From Echinometra lucunter (taxonomy: Eukaryota; Echinodermata; Echinoidea; Camarodonta; Echinometridae): 64,000 nt of DNA. The stretch lies in contig CM057160.1 of the NCBI GenBank assembly GCA_029962745.1, positions 2,738,738-2,802,737 of the forward strand. Direction: 5' to 3'. A program made the position numbers and the translations under genes. This document shows, in pieces, positions 43,786 to 58,300 of this stretch (the first letter of the stretch is position 1; each line of letters opens with the position of its first letter). The notes under the pieces are model-generated. The model was not told the origin of the DNA, did not search any database, and was given only the letters and a program-made list of their open reading frames with translations.

Positions 43786-46700
43786 CCATCTAGTCGGGCC
43801 AGGTTTGGGCTTTTGGAAAAGAAGAAAGATTACCAACTCCGAGCAAGGTATTGTTTCTTTCATTTTTTCATTCAGTTGCATTCAGTTGCTTGTTGTAGAC
43901 CTGCCTCTGAACACAGAGGTAGATCTACCATACCAGTTTTCTCTTACCCACTTCCCCTACTGGTTATATGTGATGTATGTCATGTATGTTGTCAAGCAAT
44001 GCTGTTTTAACAGTACTTAGGGATGCACAGCCACTTCGGGAGGCTCTTTCCCATTTCAAAGGCTTTAGTCAAGTTGTTGTTGTTGTTGTTGTTGGTTGTA
44101 TTTTTGGCGCTTCAGTCAGAATTGACTATTTACGCCTAGTCTCGTTGTCAAGAATAAAGGTCTAGTCAGTCGTTTATTAATAATTCTTAGCTGGGAAACT
44201 GGTACGCCTGTGCTTTCGCTGGTTCACTGCTTGGGGATGTATCGTCCCGGCCAACCCTGCTGCGTACGTTGAGCGGGCTTCTCAATCACAAGGATCTAGG
44301 CCACTCAGATACACAGTGTACCACTACAGCATGACGTCACTCAGGTTTCCTATTTTAGTCAAGATCGTTGGTAGCCTATTTTGGAGATAATCTCCCATTT
44401 CAGATACCAGTTTTCTCTTATTGCAAGTGCATTTGCTTTAATGCCTTTTAATATCATTGATATTTGTCAAAAGAAGCCATAATTTTCCTTCACGGTTTGT
44501 GATATTTCATTGCTTAGAAGTCAGATCAATTATCAAAATCAAGCTTTGCATTCATTGTGGGTAGCTTTTAGGACGTCTTCATTTTGTCAAAACTTGAAAT
44601 TGGCATTTATATCGATTTCTAAAGGAGTGTTAATGACTTTTGTTGTTTCTAATCTTTTTAACCATTTAACTTCAAAATATGGAGAACCAATATACATGTA
44701 CATGTACCTGATAGAAATTCAGTGACAAAATACACAGCTTTTGGTCCCCACATCATACGAAGAGCAAATACAATAGGGAAAAAATTAATTATTTTTTTAC
44801 CGGGGCTCACTCTCTGTAGCAGTAGAAAGGCCACCTTTTCTTTTCCCTGAACAATATCTCTAATGGAAATTTGTACATGTACATGAGGAACTTACATGTA
44901 TGTCAACAGGCGATGTTCCTACATTGTATGAGGGCCCCTTTTCTTGTCTCCTTGGAGGAGTCATTTAATGCAGGTTCCTCAAGATTTACATGCATCCAAC
45001 TTATCTTCATTTATCTAGGGATTACCACAAGAAGCAGGATGCTCTGAAGTTATTACGTCAGAAGGCACAGAATAGGAATCCTGATGAGTTCTATTACAAG
45101 ATGATAAACACAAGAATGATTGTAAGTATTGCTGTTAAAATCAAGGCTTCAAATTTACATTTTATGTGTGTTTATGATCAAATAGATAGGGTCTGTGTAC
45201 ACTAGGCTTCTGTAGCCCATTTTTCCCCCCTCTCTTAAAGAGGATCTTAAGTCAAAATTTTTGGAGTCCTGTTTGTGTTATGCCCTGGCATGGATTCCTC
45301 ATGTTCTCTAATTTGGCTTGGAATTCAATGCCACCAAAATCATTTAGTTTAAATTTTTTAACACTGTTCCTTGACTAAAAGAGGACAAAAATTATATCTG
45401 TATTAGCACAGAAATTAACAAGAACTTACATGTAGTTTCTGTGTGCACCCAATTTGATTTGCCACTCTAACCATATCCCTATATCTATGAGGAAATAAAA
45501 CCCAGAGCAATTTTGGGATTCCAGTAGTTTTTAGACTCCATGTACAAATCTGTTCTTATAATTTCTTGATGTTCGTTTCCTGTGTTATAGGATGGAGTGC
45601 ATACAAGACTGAAGAAAGAGGAACCAACCACTGAAGAGCAAGTTAAAATGATGGAGACTCAGGATCTAAGATACGTAAACCACAAGATGACTGTGGAATC
45701 TAAAGTAGGTTTGATGCCAGAATTCTAATATCTAGGAAGAAGGAAGGGGTAGTTTGATGGTGCAGATTTGTAGACAATTACTGGTACCTCCTGTACAATG
45801 TGCTAGGAGATTATTTTGTGGGGGAATTGTAGTGGGATATTATTGTCCTGGTGGGAGTTATTCTAAGGGGTAATCATCCTTGTGGTAGTTTTCCTGGGGG
45901 TAATTGTCCTGGTATGTTTGTCCTGATGGTTGCATTGATTGTCCTGGGGTTAATTATCCAGAATCAATTTACTACATTTTGTTAACTTCATTGTCCTGGA
46001 TGTAATTGCCTTGGCAATGAATTGCCCTGGGGTAGTTGTCCTTTAAATTTCCTTAGGATTAATACAGGGAGTGATTGGTTGTCCAGGGAGTAGTTTACTA
46101 GTTTTACAGTTATGCATTGTGTAAACTGTGAAATAATTTGTTTTGATATGTAAGTCTTAATGTGGTTTGACCCTAGAAAATCCAATGTGAATGTCCATGA
46201 AAGATGTCTACATAATCATTGATAAATAACTGACTTCTTTAATTATTCCATGTATCAACAGAATTTTTTCTTTAAATGAGTTCAATCAAGTATTATAACT
46301 TTGAGCACTTTGTTCATTTTACATCTGTGGATATAGTCAAGGAACAGCCAAAATTTTGAAATTTGTTTTTCTTAAGATGTAAGTCTGTCTGTGCACCCAC
46401 CTGTGCCCCTTTCCAGAGCAAACAACTGTTGATACATGAGTGTTGTTCAGACTTGTGAGAATTCATGTATCTTTCTTTTTGCTTTTCATTCTTCATTTGA
46501 TTTAGAAAATTGAGAAGCTGAAATCAAGTCTCCATATGCTTGAAGATACAGACGAGAAACCCAAGAATAAACACACATTCTTTGTGGATACAGAGAAGGA
46601 AGGTATGTCCATAGAGATTCATATAATGATATTTGTGTCCTCATAAAGAATAATCCATTCATCTGTTTTCAAAGATTGTAAGGATGTGAGTAAAACTAAA

Positions 46701-49366
46701 TCCTCCTTAAGTCCTCTGTTACAGAGGGTTCACATTGATGGAGACCCTTAAAAACCTTATCAAACACATGAGTAATAAGAACAAAAAATTCTACACATAT
46801 TATCCCCTCAGTATTTGTATCAGTATTTGTCATTTGATGCTGAAAAATTTGTAAATGAAAATCAATCACAAAAATCCTTAAATTGGCAATGTGATGACAA
46901 GTTCAAAATCACTATTTATCCTAGGAAATCTTCAACATTTTAACTTCTCCACTTACTTTTTGTCAAGTTCTATATTCAATACAGATACATTACTTTTTAT
47001 AAGAGAAATGTTGCAATGTAAGAAAAATAATGGTGTTTCGGTAAAAGTAAATACTGGTGTTGCCAATTTGAAGAAGAAAACTGATCAAATTAGGCATTAG
47101 TTAAGTTATTTCTTCTCAAGGAGCAGGTCCCCCAAAGAACCTTATACCAGAAAAGTTCATTGAATGATACCTGCTACTGTAAAATCTTCCAAATGGGCAA
47201 TTCCACCGTAACTGACGTTACCAAGATAGAGTGCTAGTGGTATTGTTTATATTGTAGTTTTGTGAATGACACTTGCTTCGGCAAATAAGTTGATAATGGG
47301 GAAGAAACACATGGACAGTTTTTATCTCAAACTGCATTTCTTTTCACACAGCAAGTGAAAAAGGGGCCGGTAACTGATGTTACGCAAAAAGACATGGAAA
47401 ATGATGGTGTCGAATCAAATTTATATATCTCATGTCTCAGACTTGTAGTGATTATGTAATTCATTTGACATTACACCTAGGTTCCTGGGAAGAGATATGC
47501 AAAATAATGAGCCATTTGAGTAATTTGATTTGTTTTGTTTTAGTGCCATGAAAAATTTGCTGAAGACATGTTGGTAACTGACGTTACGCTTAAGTTCAGC
47601 ATAGGTTTTGCACATTTCTATTAGCGTTTCATTCATTAACTACCCAAAATCTGTTAAAGTAATCCATTAAAATCAGTTAAATGAAAACAGATCTGAGAAA
47701 AATGAGTAAATATCAGAATAAGAGGCATTTAAAGCACTGTTCCCTGATCATAGTCCCATTTGTGCAATTTTTTGTTTGTTTATGTTATTCTCCGTAAGAA
47801 GGTCGAATTGCAATTTTTTTATCTTAAATGTTTATTTGTAACAAAAAGAAGACTGTAGTGATTTTAGGTTTTTATTTGGAATTAACAGGGCACAGTGCGA
47901 CTTCAAATTTTGAGCTCTGTGTGACATATGTTGTGGATTTGCCCAAATACTCTCTAAACTTGAATTGAAATGTTCATGTTTTTTTTTTTTTCAATGTTAT
48001 GTAGCAAGAGAATTTGATCCAGCCAAGCATTTGAACACTCATCCTGCCTTACTACATCGAACCCATAATCGTCCTACGCTGTCCATACTATCAGATCCAT
48101 CAATGCTCAAGGCGATAGCAGGGAGCAGTACAGATGAAGAAACTTCTTCAGGCATAACGGTATGCATCAACAAATTTTATTCTTCCTCTTCTTATTTTTT
48201 CTTTCTTTCTTTTTTCATTTTGTTACCGTTCTTTCTTTTTTTTTCCAGCTAGTACTAGTGTCCTGAGGGAAAGAAGCCCATTAGAATGTTCAGTCTCTGA
48301 AAGTACAATTTTCAGATTTTGTTATTCCTCACAAAGTACATGTACAATTTTCAAAGTACAATTTTTTTTCACTCGGCCACTACGCTTGCCCATATATAGA
48401 ATATTTATATTGAGTAACACTTTAATGTCAGTTTCAGTATTCAGAAGGGGTTGTATTTGGAAAAAAAAATATGCCTTTCATTATTGATAGCTTGCAATCC
48501 ATAAGTTTTTGTAATTCTCTTTTGTCAGTGAGAAAGAGAAGCATTAATATTCCAGATTACCTATATCTGTTAAATACCTCGCTCTTCTTTTCACAGGTTG
48601 TTGGGAAAGAAAAGAAGAAGCGCTACCACGAGCTGAGCCAGAGGATAGAAAGGGAGAAGCAGCTGAACATCATAGTGCAGAAAATGGAAGCAAAGAAACA
48701 TTACAAGGTAGTTCCATTGCTGTTATCTGAAATATCATTGGTTTGCCTGGCAAGAGAGCTTGAGGGGGGGGGGGGGCAGAATTCTTCTCTTTGGGTGCTA
48801 AAATAAGGATATCACTGTTGGAGCACTAATTGATGGTGCAACATTTTGCTCCATGGACCATTACTTGTTCAGGGCTTATTTTGTCAAAGATGTGGGTTGC
48901 AGTTTGGTTTTATATTGCCATAGGTCACTGGCGTAACCAGGCTTTAATGGGGGGGGGGGGGTTTCACTCCAAGTTTACGCACTTTTCTTATCGGGTGATG
49001 ATTGATAGGGAAACTACACTTTATCACATGATTCACTTTTGACCAATCCTACAGCGAATTCTTAGTATGTGGAATGATATAATGTAAAATATCAACTGTT
49101 CATCGTTTGCCACATGAGCTTGTGTAATCAACAAAATAAGATAATGTATGGACTGATGTTCATAGGGTTGAAACCTTTTAAATCCATTGCTTTGAATATG
49201 TACCTGTATTATTTGCACATCCACATCCCTTAATTAATTTTCTTTTCCTTTTTCTCATCCCTTAATATTTCTCATGCTCCAGGATAAAACTCGTAAGAAG
49301 CTTGTAAAGGAAGAAACGCCAGAGTCAGCACCAGTGTACAAATTCCACATGCAGAGAAAGAGATGA
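43786..49366 (+). CDS. UTP11: UTP11, exons 2-8 only (copy B, partial)
   Basis: Exons 43786-43847, 45019-45121, 45591-45704, 46506-46602, 48005-48159, 48597-48707 and 49283-49366 are all present with intact splice sites and frame. Exon 1 would fall in or before the 500-N gap. Compared with copy A I count nine base differences. Four change residues (V75I, N150D, M173I, A224V in copy A numbering), all conservative or at weakly constrained sites. It is probably the other allele of the same gene; it would be 5'-truncated if the duplication is real. Confidence 0.93.
44074..44353 (-). mobile_element. SINE insertion with (CAA)n tail, copy B only
   Basis: A 280-bp insertion flanked by the 10-bp duplication TTTAGTCAAG (44064-44073, 44354-44363). 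Copy A has one uninterrupted site (TTCAGTCAAG). The left edge is (TTG)n, i.e. a (CAA)n 3' tail on the minus strand. The 5' part contains GAGTGGCCTAGATCC and GCAGGGTTGGCCGGGACG, which may derive from tRNA or 5S rRNA; I cannot decide which. It lies in UTP11 intron 2. Confidence 0.8.
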
Positions 49367-52300
49367 CATACATCCAACGCCAAAATTTTGTTAGTTGTCT
49401 CTAAATGAATTGTGTTTGGAGAATATTTCTTTGTAGAGACTGACATTCTCCTCATGAATATTTATGTTCAATTCTGTGCCAATGACTGAAGACTCTTCAT
49501 CTTTGTATCATCCTTACAAAAGGTTTGTTCCTCGTCAGACTTATATCTTATTCAAAGGCAACTCCATTCCAAGAAAAAAAAATTAGTTTCCATAAAAAAA
49601 AACATCCAAGATACATACATTTGATTACACTTGAATAACCTGGGTGACAGACCAGAATCTGTGTTAGTCAGTTCTCCAAATTGCAAATACGAGATTCAAC
49701 AGTAGAGGGCGACATTTCCCGCATACTGTGCAGGTCAGCACATGTAAATCCAGTACCAACGATTTGACAAGATTTCTTCCGGCTTCCATAGAAAATGTAC
49801 AACCAGGTTAACAAATCCCTTATTTAATGAAAATATTGTTCAGGTTTCATAAACTCTCCTGATAATTTTTAGATCTATGCACATAGCATTAGAATTTTTT
49901 GCTTGCATTTTCTGGCTCAAATACTATAATTTTTATGGGACTTGTTAACACTCGACCCATCATGTTTGTATGGAAACCGGAAGTGCCCTTGTCTATGCTT
50001 TGTTTGGGAAGTATCTCCCTCTACTGTTGAATCTCGTATTTGTGATATGGAAAATTACTTGGTAGGCTGAAATCCAGATCAGAGGAACATGATCAGTAAT
50101 AGCTGAAGTGCCTTCAGTATAGTTGTATTTGAAAGTTGTGGGAAGGACCCTCCAACGTGTCTGCCAAGACTCCTAAACAGACAGATTATACCCCCCCCCC
50201 CTCTCTCTCTCTCTTCCCCTCTCATTCTCATCTGAAAATTTTTTCTTAGTATATAAAGAAGAGACTCCAACTCTCCTGTCTTAGGGGGGACATATCCCGC
50301 TTTGAGTCCATTTTCATAAAATCTCCTGCTCTCCCACTTGAGTTTGAATTTCTCCCGCCCTAGCTGTGCTTCTCCTTTTTTCTCCTGCCCAACCATGCAC
50401 CTTTTGAAAAAAAAAATTAATCTGAATCATTGGATTTTACCTCATTTAGTGTTGTCATATGTTAGAAAATAAACCTAAGATAGCATCAGAGAGCTTCTAT
50501 AACCCTAAAAGTGGCCTCTGGCTGCAAGGAATTTTGTACTTTGCGCTGGTGATGTGGGCTACCGGCACATTGAGTCAGAGATTCTCCCATTGGCTAGGGG
50601 GTCTCGGCGGGAGAATATCCCGCTTTAGAGGTGCTTGGGGTTGGAGTCTCCGCCATAAAGGTTAGTGCAAACTTCAAGGAGAGGAGCTGTATTCTATCAA
50701 GCATGTTGATGTGGGCCAATGCAAATGTTAACCATCGTTCTCAATACAATAAAATACATTATATAGTCAAGGAAACCTGTTTTGACAGTGGTATCTTGTA
50801 AAGTTTAGATTTTACTTTCCATTTCTTTTCATCTCTGTCTGTCTCTCCCTCTGTCTTTCTGTCTCTCCCCCCCCCTCTCTCTCTTGCTCTTACTCTCTCT
50901 TTAAATCCCCCATTTCTATGCATGTATTTAAGTATAAGTCCTTATAGGCCTCTTTTCCCTGGAAATATTCCCCATTCTCCAGCTTTACAATATCTAGTTT
51001 CCTTTTGGTTATCCCTGGCCACTAGTCAGTGGTATTCCAATTTTCTTTATACATTAGTTGTTGTTTTTTTGCCTGAATTTGAATAAACAAACATATAAAT
51101 AAACAGATGAATAAATAAATAAATAAATGAATACCTCATAATGATGATATAACATGTCTTCATTAGAGATCATGCATGTACACAGAACCAGGCTGAAAAC
51201 CCACTGGGTTAATGAAATATTTATCATAACAATATACAATAAAACCATACAAATACATTACATAGGAATGAGGAGCAACAGGGTAGAGAGAAAGAGTGTG
51301 TGTGTGTGTGTGTGTGAAAGGAGGAATTCAAAGAAGAGAGGAAGGGTAACGTACATGAGAAAGGAAAGTTCCTCATGCAAGGTATATAGATTTTTATCGA
51401 GGATTTAGTGCAACAAAGGGCTATTTGCATTTTTCGGTCAAAATGAGGTTTTGATATCTAAATTATCAAAAAGAGACCAGGAACCCAATGATAATAATGG
51501 TTTCTACAGCAAACTTTGCTACAGCAGGGTATCACCCTAAGTAGGTATGGCCATCTGCATTAAACCAGTGTTTACAACAGAACTTCATTGCAAGTTTTCT
51601 CAAAATGGCCAAAAACACAGATAGCCCTTTGGTTGCACTAAACCCTCGATATCGTAATCAAATATATTGCATAAGAAATGTTACAGAATACATGTATATA
51701 TTTTCAAGTTCAAAGAATAACAGAACCCCGAAGATTTCTTTTCCCAACACGATCGCTGAACATCAGGAGTGAGAGCCGGGGGAGGGGAGTGAGGGATATA
51801 CATAGGTTCTGTATTTTCCATTCCTCTTTCTGTACCTTCTCCCTTTCTCTGTTTATTCTCATCTCAAGGATTGTTTCATTTAGATTCTTCACCCGTTTGT
51901 AATCTTCCTCTCCCGTCTATTTTTCTTCCATTCCTTTCCTTTCATACCGCTGATTCTATCTATCTATCTTTCAGGTCCATTCCCGCATGGAGGGTTTGTT
52001 TTAATATCTTTCTGTTGCTCCTGAATATCTGCTCTATCATTAGCTTAGCTGACATCCATTTCTATCTTCCTTTTACTTTTAGTTAAAAGTATGTAATCTG
52101 TTCTTTTCAAGTTTGCTTTATTCCTTTTCACCATATTCAATAGTAGAGCATTCACACAATAACAAAAACAAACATACACACAACCACTGCCTTAATATAT
52201 TGATCACTTTATTATTTACATGAAGAACAACAACATACATGTACCCAGACTTCAATAAAATTTTCCATCATGAATAGCTCTTACCAAGAAAAAAAAAACA

Positions 52301-54377
52301 ACAGAATGATGCATGTTTGTCAAGACTGACTTCCTGTTCCAAAGGTTCTTGGCCGTAATAAAGATAAAAGGTAAACATACCAGTACTTAGATATGAACCA
52401 TTATAATCTAAGGTAGTCTTTAATACATGAACATTGAAATTGTACTTATGTTTAATGATTTTTCAACAACCAGTACATGAATATATTGTATATGTTAGGG
52501 TTACAGTCTTATACCAAAGTAAAATATAACTACACATATTTACCTGCAGCTTAACTTCAGCCCACAACTAAATTTGATGTAGTATTTCATTTCACCCTGC
52601 AATATCATACATGTATCGTACAAGTCAAACAATTTCAAAGATGCCGTGATTTACAGCTTCTTGCATTTATTGAAGCAATTAAAAGCCATAGTGACTGGTT
52701 TATTTACATTTGGACTTTGTTTGAACTTTATCAATGATATTTGTGCACTGTCACTTTCAAAGGTCAATTTCACATTTGCGCATCATAAGACAATTACTCA
52801 TTTGTGAGATGTCAAGCCTATTAATGTAAACACACCCATTTAATAGGAATTCTACCAAGCATGGTGTGAAAAATAGACTAGTTCATTGATATACAGTGGA
52901 AACAGATTAAAGCTAGGATACTAGAACCATGAAAATTCCCTTGTTATATCAACTTGAGCTAGGAATAGCAATAAGACCTTATAATGTCATGAATTTTGTT
53001 ATATCATAACTCTTTATAACTAGATTCCAATGTATGTCCAATACTGTTTATGCATGTTTCCTCCAGCACTCTTGCTAGTTGTCAAGAGAAAGAGGACCTG
53101 TCTACGCTACTGGAATTCCAGCAAATCTCATACTCTACAATAATGAACTGATGCTCTTCGGATTTGCAACAGGCAAAATGGACAAGTACACAGTATGTTC
53201 ATTAAAAAGCATTTACATGACTTATTAAATATATGGAAATATTAACTAGCAATATTTGTGTATGAAAGAAAACAATACATTATGTCTATTATCACACAAA
53301 CTTCCTGAAAAAAAAGGGTGCACTCTCTCTGACTGACCTGACCCCCCCCCCCCCCCTTCCCATAATGTCCCTTTAAGCAGTTCCAGCATTACGGACATTA
53401 CATTTCGGACGATTTTTGGAACTTCAAAAGGTCATGAAGATAAAACTACTTTGTAATGCGGGACTAATGAGATGCAATCATGCAAAAAAAAATTCCTTGA
53501 TCATTAGCAGTGAAAGTTTCAGCCCATTTCAACACTTTCTGTGGTAGTTACGGCATGTCATGTTTTTGTAATGGACATAACATTTGTTGGACAAGAAATG
53601 TAATGTCCGTAATGAAACATAACATGCTATAACTACCACATGATGTACAGAAATGGACTGAAACTTTCACTAGTACTAATCAAGGGTGTTTTGTGCATGA
53701 TTCCATCATATGAGTTCCAAATAAAAAAGTGGTTTTATCTTTATGACCTTTTGAAGTTGCAAAAGTGTAATGTCCGTAACGCATAGAACTGCCCCTTTAT
53801 AAAAAATTAAATAATGGAATTTATTTAGCGCTATCAACATGTTTCGAAGTGCTGTAAAGGCAATTACATTAAAGCACACTTTCTCCAACTTCTAAAATCA
53901 AATCTAAAATATCACTGTATTTCTCCTCTCATGTGCCAGGAACTTTTTTTGAGATTTTCTTTCCAAAAGTGCTTTGTTGCATTCAGTTTTTATTTCCTTG
54001 ATAAAATAGAGTCACATGTATGCAGGAGAATACAATAGCCACAGTTCTTTCTGACACTACTGAGGTTGAAACATACCAGAAAGTTTCTTAAATGGAAAGT
54101 GTTCAATAAAATACTAAACTTCACACATTTTGTATTCTTACTGATATTTCTACACTTCACTGCACATATCTACTTCTGTATTCCTTCTAATACTTCTTAA
54201 TAGATATATTAAAAGCATATTTACTTTAAACACAGCAAGAGAAAAGTCCCCTCAAAATAATATATACCTGTCATTTAACATCTGGATAAAGTATATTGTT
54301 GCTTGAGCTCTACTGAAGTGTGCAAAAAGGCAAGTCCAGGCTATTCTGCAACATACATAACCACCCCCCCCCCCACC

Positions 54378-54415
<38 letters not shown>

Positions 54416-55392
54416 AGTTGCATGTATCTGATCATAGCCTCAAGAAAGGTGAGATTGGGTCAAATATTAGGTGAAAAGGACACACTTAATGTCAATTCCA
54501 ACTCACAACTCCTCAAAATTTGGTAAAGTATAAATCATCCAATTACGAAACACCCTGGACTCGCCAGTACATGTACATGAAAATTTCTTGAACTAATCAT
54601 TCTCAGAAATTCATGGAAACACTTCAAAAAATATTTGCCGTCTATTTTTACATTGGTTTAATATGTTACTTCCAGTCCTCTTCCCAATATGAATAACCTT
54701 GCATGAGAGAAATCAGAGAATACATGTACATAAAGGCTCCTAGCAACTTGGCATCCAAATGATGTGCATTTCTTGCGGGAGACACCATAACATTCTCACA
54801 TCATTTAATGGATGCTCCTTTTTAGGATGCGTACTTTTCAATTTTGAGACTAAAAGCTTTAAATCCTAGCTAAAAAGCCTGATTGAACAACAATTTAGAT
54901 GTTCATTTCCAACCAAATCTCACAACTTCAGATAAGTTTATTGCAATCACTGTCAATCTGAAACAATTTACAAAAAACATAATAAAAATCTACAAATTTT
55001 AACAAAAGAAGAAAACAGAACATGACAAAACCAAATTTCCTGATTTGCTTGGTTTTCACAACTGCATGTTTTGGGGACTAAAAGTATATTAACACACCAT
55101 GCATGGAGAGCTTATAAAGTTTTATTACGAGTATTTCAGACCATTTCTAAAACTTTGTCAAAATGTGGGGGAACAGGTTCAGAGGTTCTTTATAGCTTTG
55201 CTTCAAGAAAATAATAATAATAAGCAAAACACAATGTTCAACAACAAAATCAAGCGGATAGTGACAGTTGTTTTATGAAGCAAAGGCTCATCACATACCC
55301 CGGTACTTTGGAAGGGGGCTGCATTATCTCCTTGCATAATTAATAAAAGATAGTTGGTTAAAAAAGATTTGCCATATAAAAGAAGAACTGTA

Positions 55393-58300
55393 CTAGTTTT
55401 CTGCAGCTTGCTTGGATTCCTGCTTCACCCTGTAGTCCTGTAGCGCCGCCTTGATTGCATCCTCAGCCAACACTAAAAAGTAGAATACACACAATTTGAG
55501 GAGAGAAAAAAACCAAAAACAACCTGTGATATGTATGTAAATTCCAAAAACACATAATCCAGTGCTCCACACTGCATTTTTGGCAGGGGGTCCGGATCGA
55601 AATTGCAGGTTCTGTATGTATTGAGCCTTGTGGTCACATTGCTAATTTTTTTTTTCTTGGGGGGGGGGGGGGTTCCAGACCTAAATATTAAGGCCCACGT
55701 GTCCCACACACCTGTTAATGTCAAGTCCAGCATATAGAGCATAAACATACAGATAACTGTTCCTAGAGGTTTTCAGGACAATACTATCAAACAATAATTG
55801 ATACCGGAAATAGGAGAGAAAAAAAATATCACAAATTATATGTAAAGCCTCTGTCACTACCTTGGAATGTGTTGTGCTGAAGTCAAGATTTTTTAGTGAC
55901 ACTGACGTTGATAGATGTTGATATACATGTATGAAGCCATGTAAGCATGGTTTTCCTACATCAACATGATTTCTTTTATGTTGGGGAGGGGATGGATGGT
56001 GTGCTTATGCAAACTGGAACACAAGGAATATGGTGGCCCTGAAGTACGCTCTACAACAGGTCATGTGCGACGTGAACTTCGCATCCCGGGTCCTGAACTT
56101 CGCGTCACAGGTCATGAATTTCGCATCCCAGGCCATGAATTCCTCATCCCAGATCCTGAACTTCGCATCATGGATCATGATTTCGTATCCCAGGGTCATG
56201 AATTTCTCATCCCGGGTCATGAACTTCACGTCACGGGTCATGAACTTCGCGTCATGGGTCGCGAATTTTGTGTCGCGGGTCGCGAAGTTGACCGCGAAAT
56301 TCATGTCGTACATGACCTGTTGTCGAGCGTACTTCAGGGCCACCATAGAAGAAGATAGCAAATATGAGGCAATAGTAATAGTTCTCTCTAAAAGTCGATC
56401 AACAAGAGCAGTAGCAGAGTTAATGTCAGTACCTCCTCTCAAAATTGTTGAACCATGGTGGATTTCTAGGTCAAATCATTTTTTCTTTATATCTCAATCA
56501 TTTTGCACTACACAGATGCTCTGACATCAATAAAAAGGATAAGACAGGCATTTATTGAATGCATATAACTCTTAGACTTTGAGATGAATATTTTTAATGG
56601 CACAATCGGTTTGCTTGATGTGTTTGCTCTGCCTGAGAAATTATTCAAGTTTGTTTAATAAGCTATACTGACAGCGTCAACACTAAAAAACGATGGCACG
56701 AGGAGGTCTTTGTTATAAGAAATATCAACAATACTATGTTACAATCATAAGGTCATGCAATACTTACTTGAGCAGTGCAACTTGACCGGGGGGAGACTCA
56801 GCTCTTTGGCGATATCTGTATTCCTGATGTTCTTCGCCTCATCCAGCTTCATTGGAATAATGATAACAACAATCATAATCAACATTAATAATAATGACAA
56901 TAACAACAACATCAATAATGACAAAAATAGCAAGAAGAAGAAGAAGAAGAATAATATAAATTAGATGAATCTTCGACCACGCGTGGCCGAACTTTATGCC
57001 TCCGCCATTACCAAATCAGAAATAAATGGCACTTCATGTTGATTTATTTTCATTTATACAATGGCATCTTTGACCATGACCTTTGACCTTGTGACCCCCA
57101 AATCTAATGAGAGCATTGCCCTTTCCATATGCATACATGAGCCAAGTTTGTTGAACCATCAAATGGTTACTGAGTTATCACAAGAACAAACCATTTCTAC
57201 GTACATAATGACCTCTATGACCTTTGACCTTTGACCTTGAGACCCCAAAATCTAATCAGATCATTGTCCCTCCCATATGCATACCTGTGCCAAGTTTGAG
57301 GTTGATTGGTCAAATGGTTGTTGAGTTATGGTGAAAACGATCCATTTCTATGTACATACCTCTATGACCTTTGACCTTTGACCTTGTGACCCCAAAATCT
57401 AATCAGATCATTGTCCCTTCTACGTGCATACATGAGCCAAGTTTGAAGCCAATCTGTCAAATGGTTCTTAAGTTGTCGCGAGAACGAACCATTTTTATGT
57501 GTATTATTACCTCTATGACCTTGACCTTTGACCTTGAGACTCCAAAATCTAATCAGATCATTGTCCCTCCCATATGCATACACGAGCCAAGTTTGAAGTT
57601 GATCTGTCAAACGGTTCTTAAGTTATTGCAAGAACGAAAACGGGACGGACGGACGGACGGACGGACGACCAGAAAACATAATGCCTCCGGCAACCACCTA
57701 CGGTGGGCGGAGGCATAAAAATACTTCAAGAGAGTTAAACCTTGCTTGTGCACACATGATTTACTATTAAAACCAAGAACCAAAAATGCATAATTTGTTT
57801 CTAAACATCTAGGCTGCTGATAGAAATTACATACATTTCTCAAAAAAAAAAAAAAAAAAAAAAAGATTGCTTCTAGGAGAAGAGACCTTTTCTATATAAA
57901 CATGCCCTTATGAAGCACTTGTATGCAGGACTGCTAATTAAAACTAATATTCAATTCATTGCTTCTTTCAATCATATATTTTTTTTTACTTTTCTATTAT
58001 TTTTTTTTGTATTATCAGTCCTTGAAACCATTTCCCATTCACTCATATAATCAAAATCATTGACTGGATTTTCAACACAGTTTACTTAGACTATTGTCAA
58101 CCTTGGGTCAGGTAACATCCTTCGCTGAAGTGTTCTTACCGATCTGCCTTTGATCCATTCAGTGGCTAATGAACTGGAGGCAATGGCTGAACCACAACCA
58201 AATGTCTTGAACTTGGCATCCACTATCTTTCCGTCATCATCCACCTTAATCTGTGAAGAGAAGAGCGAGTGAGAAATACAGCGTCGCAGAGACTCTCAGT

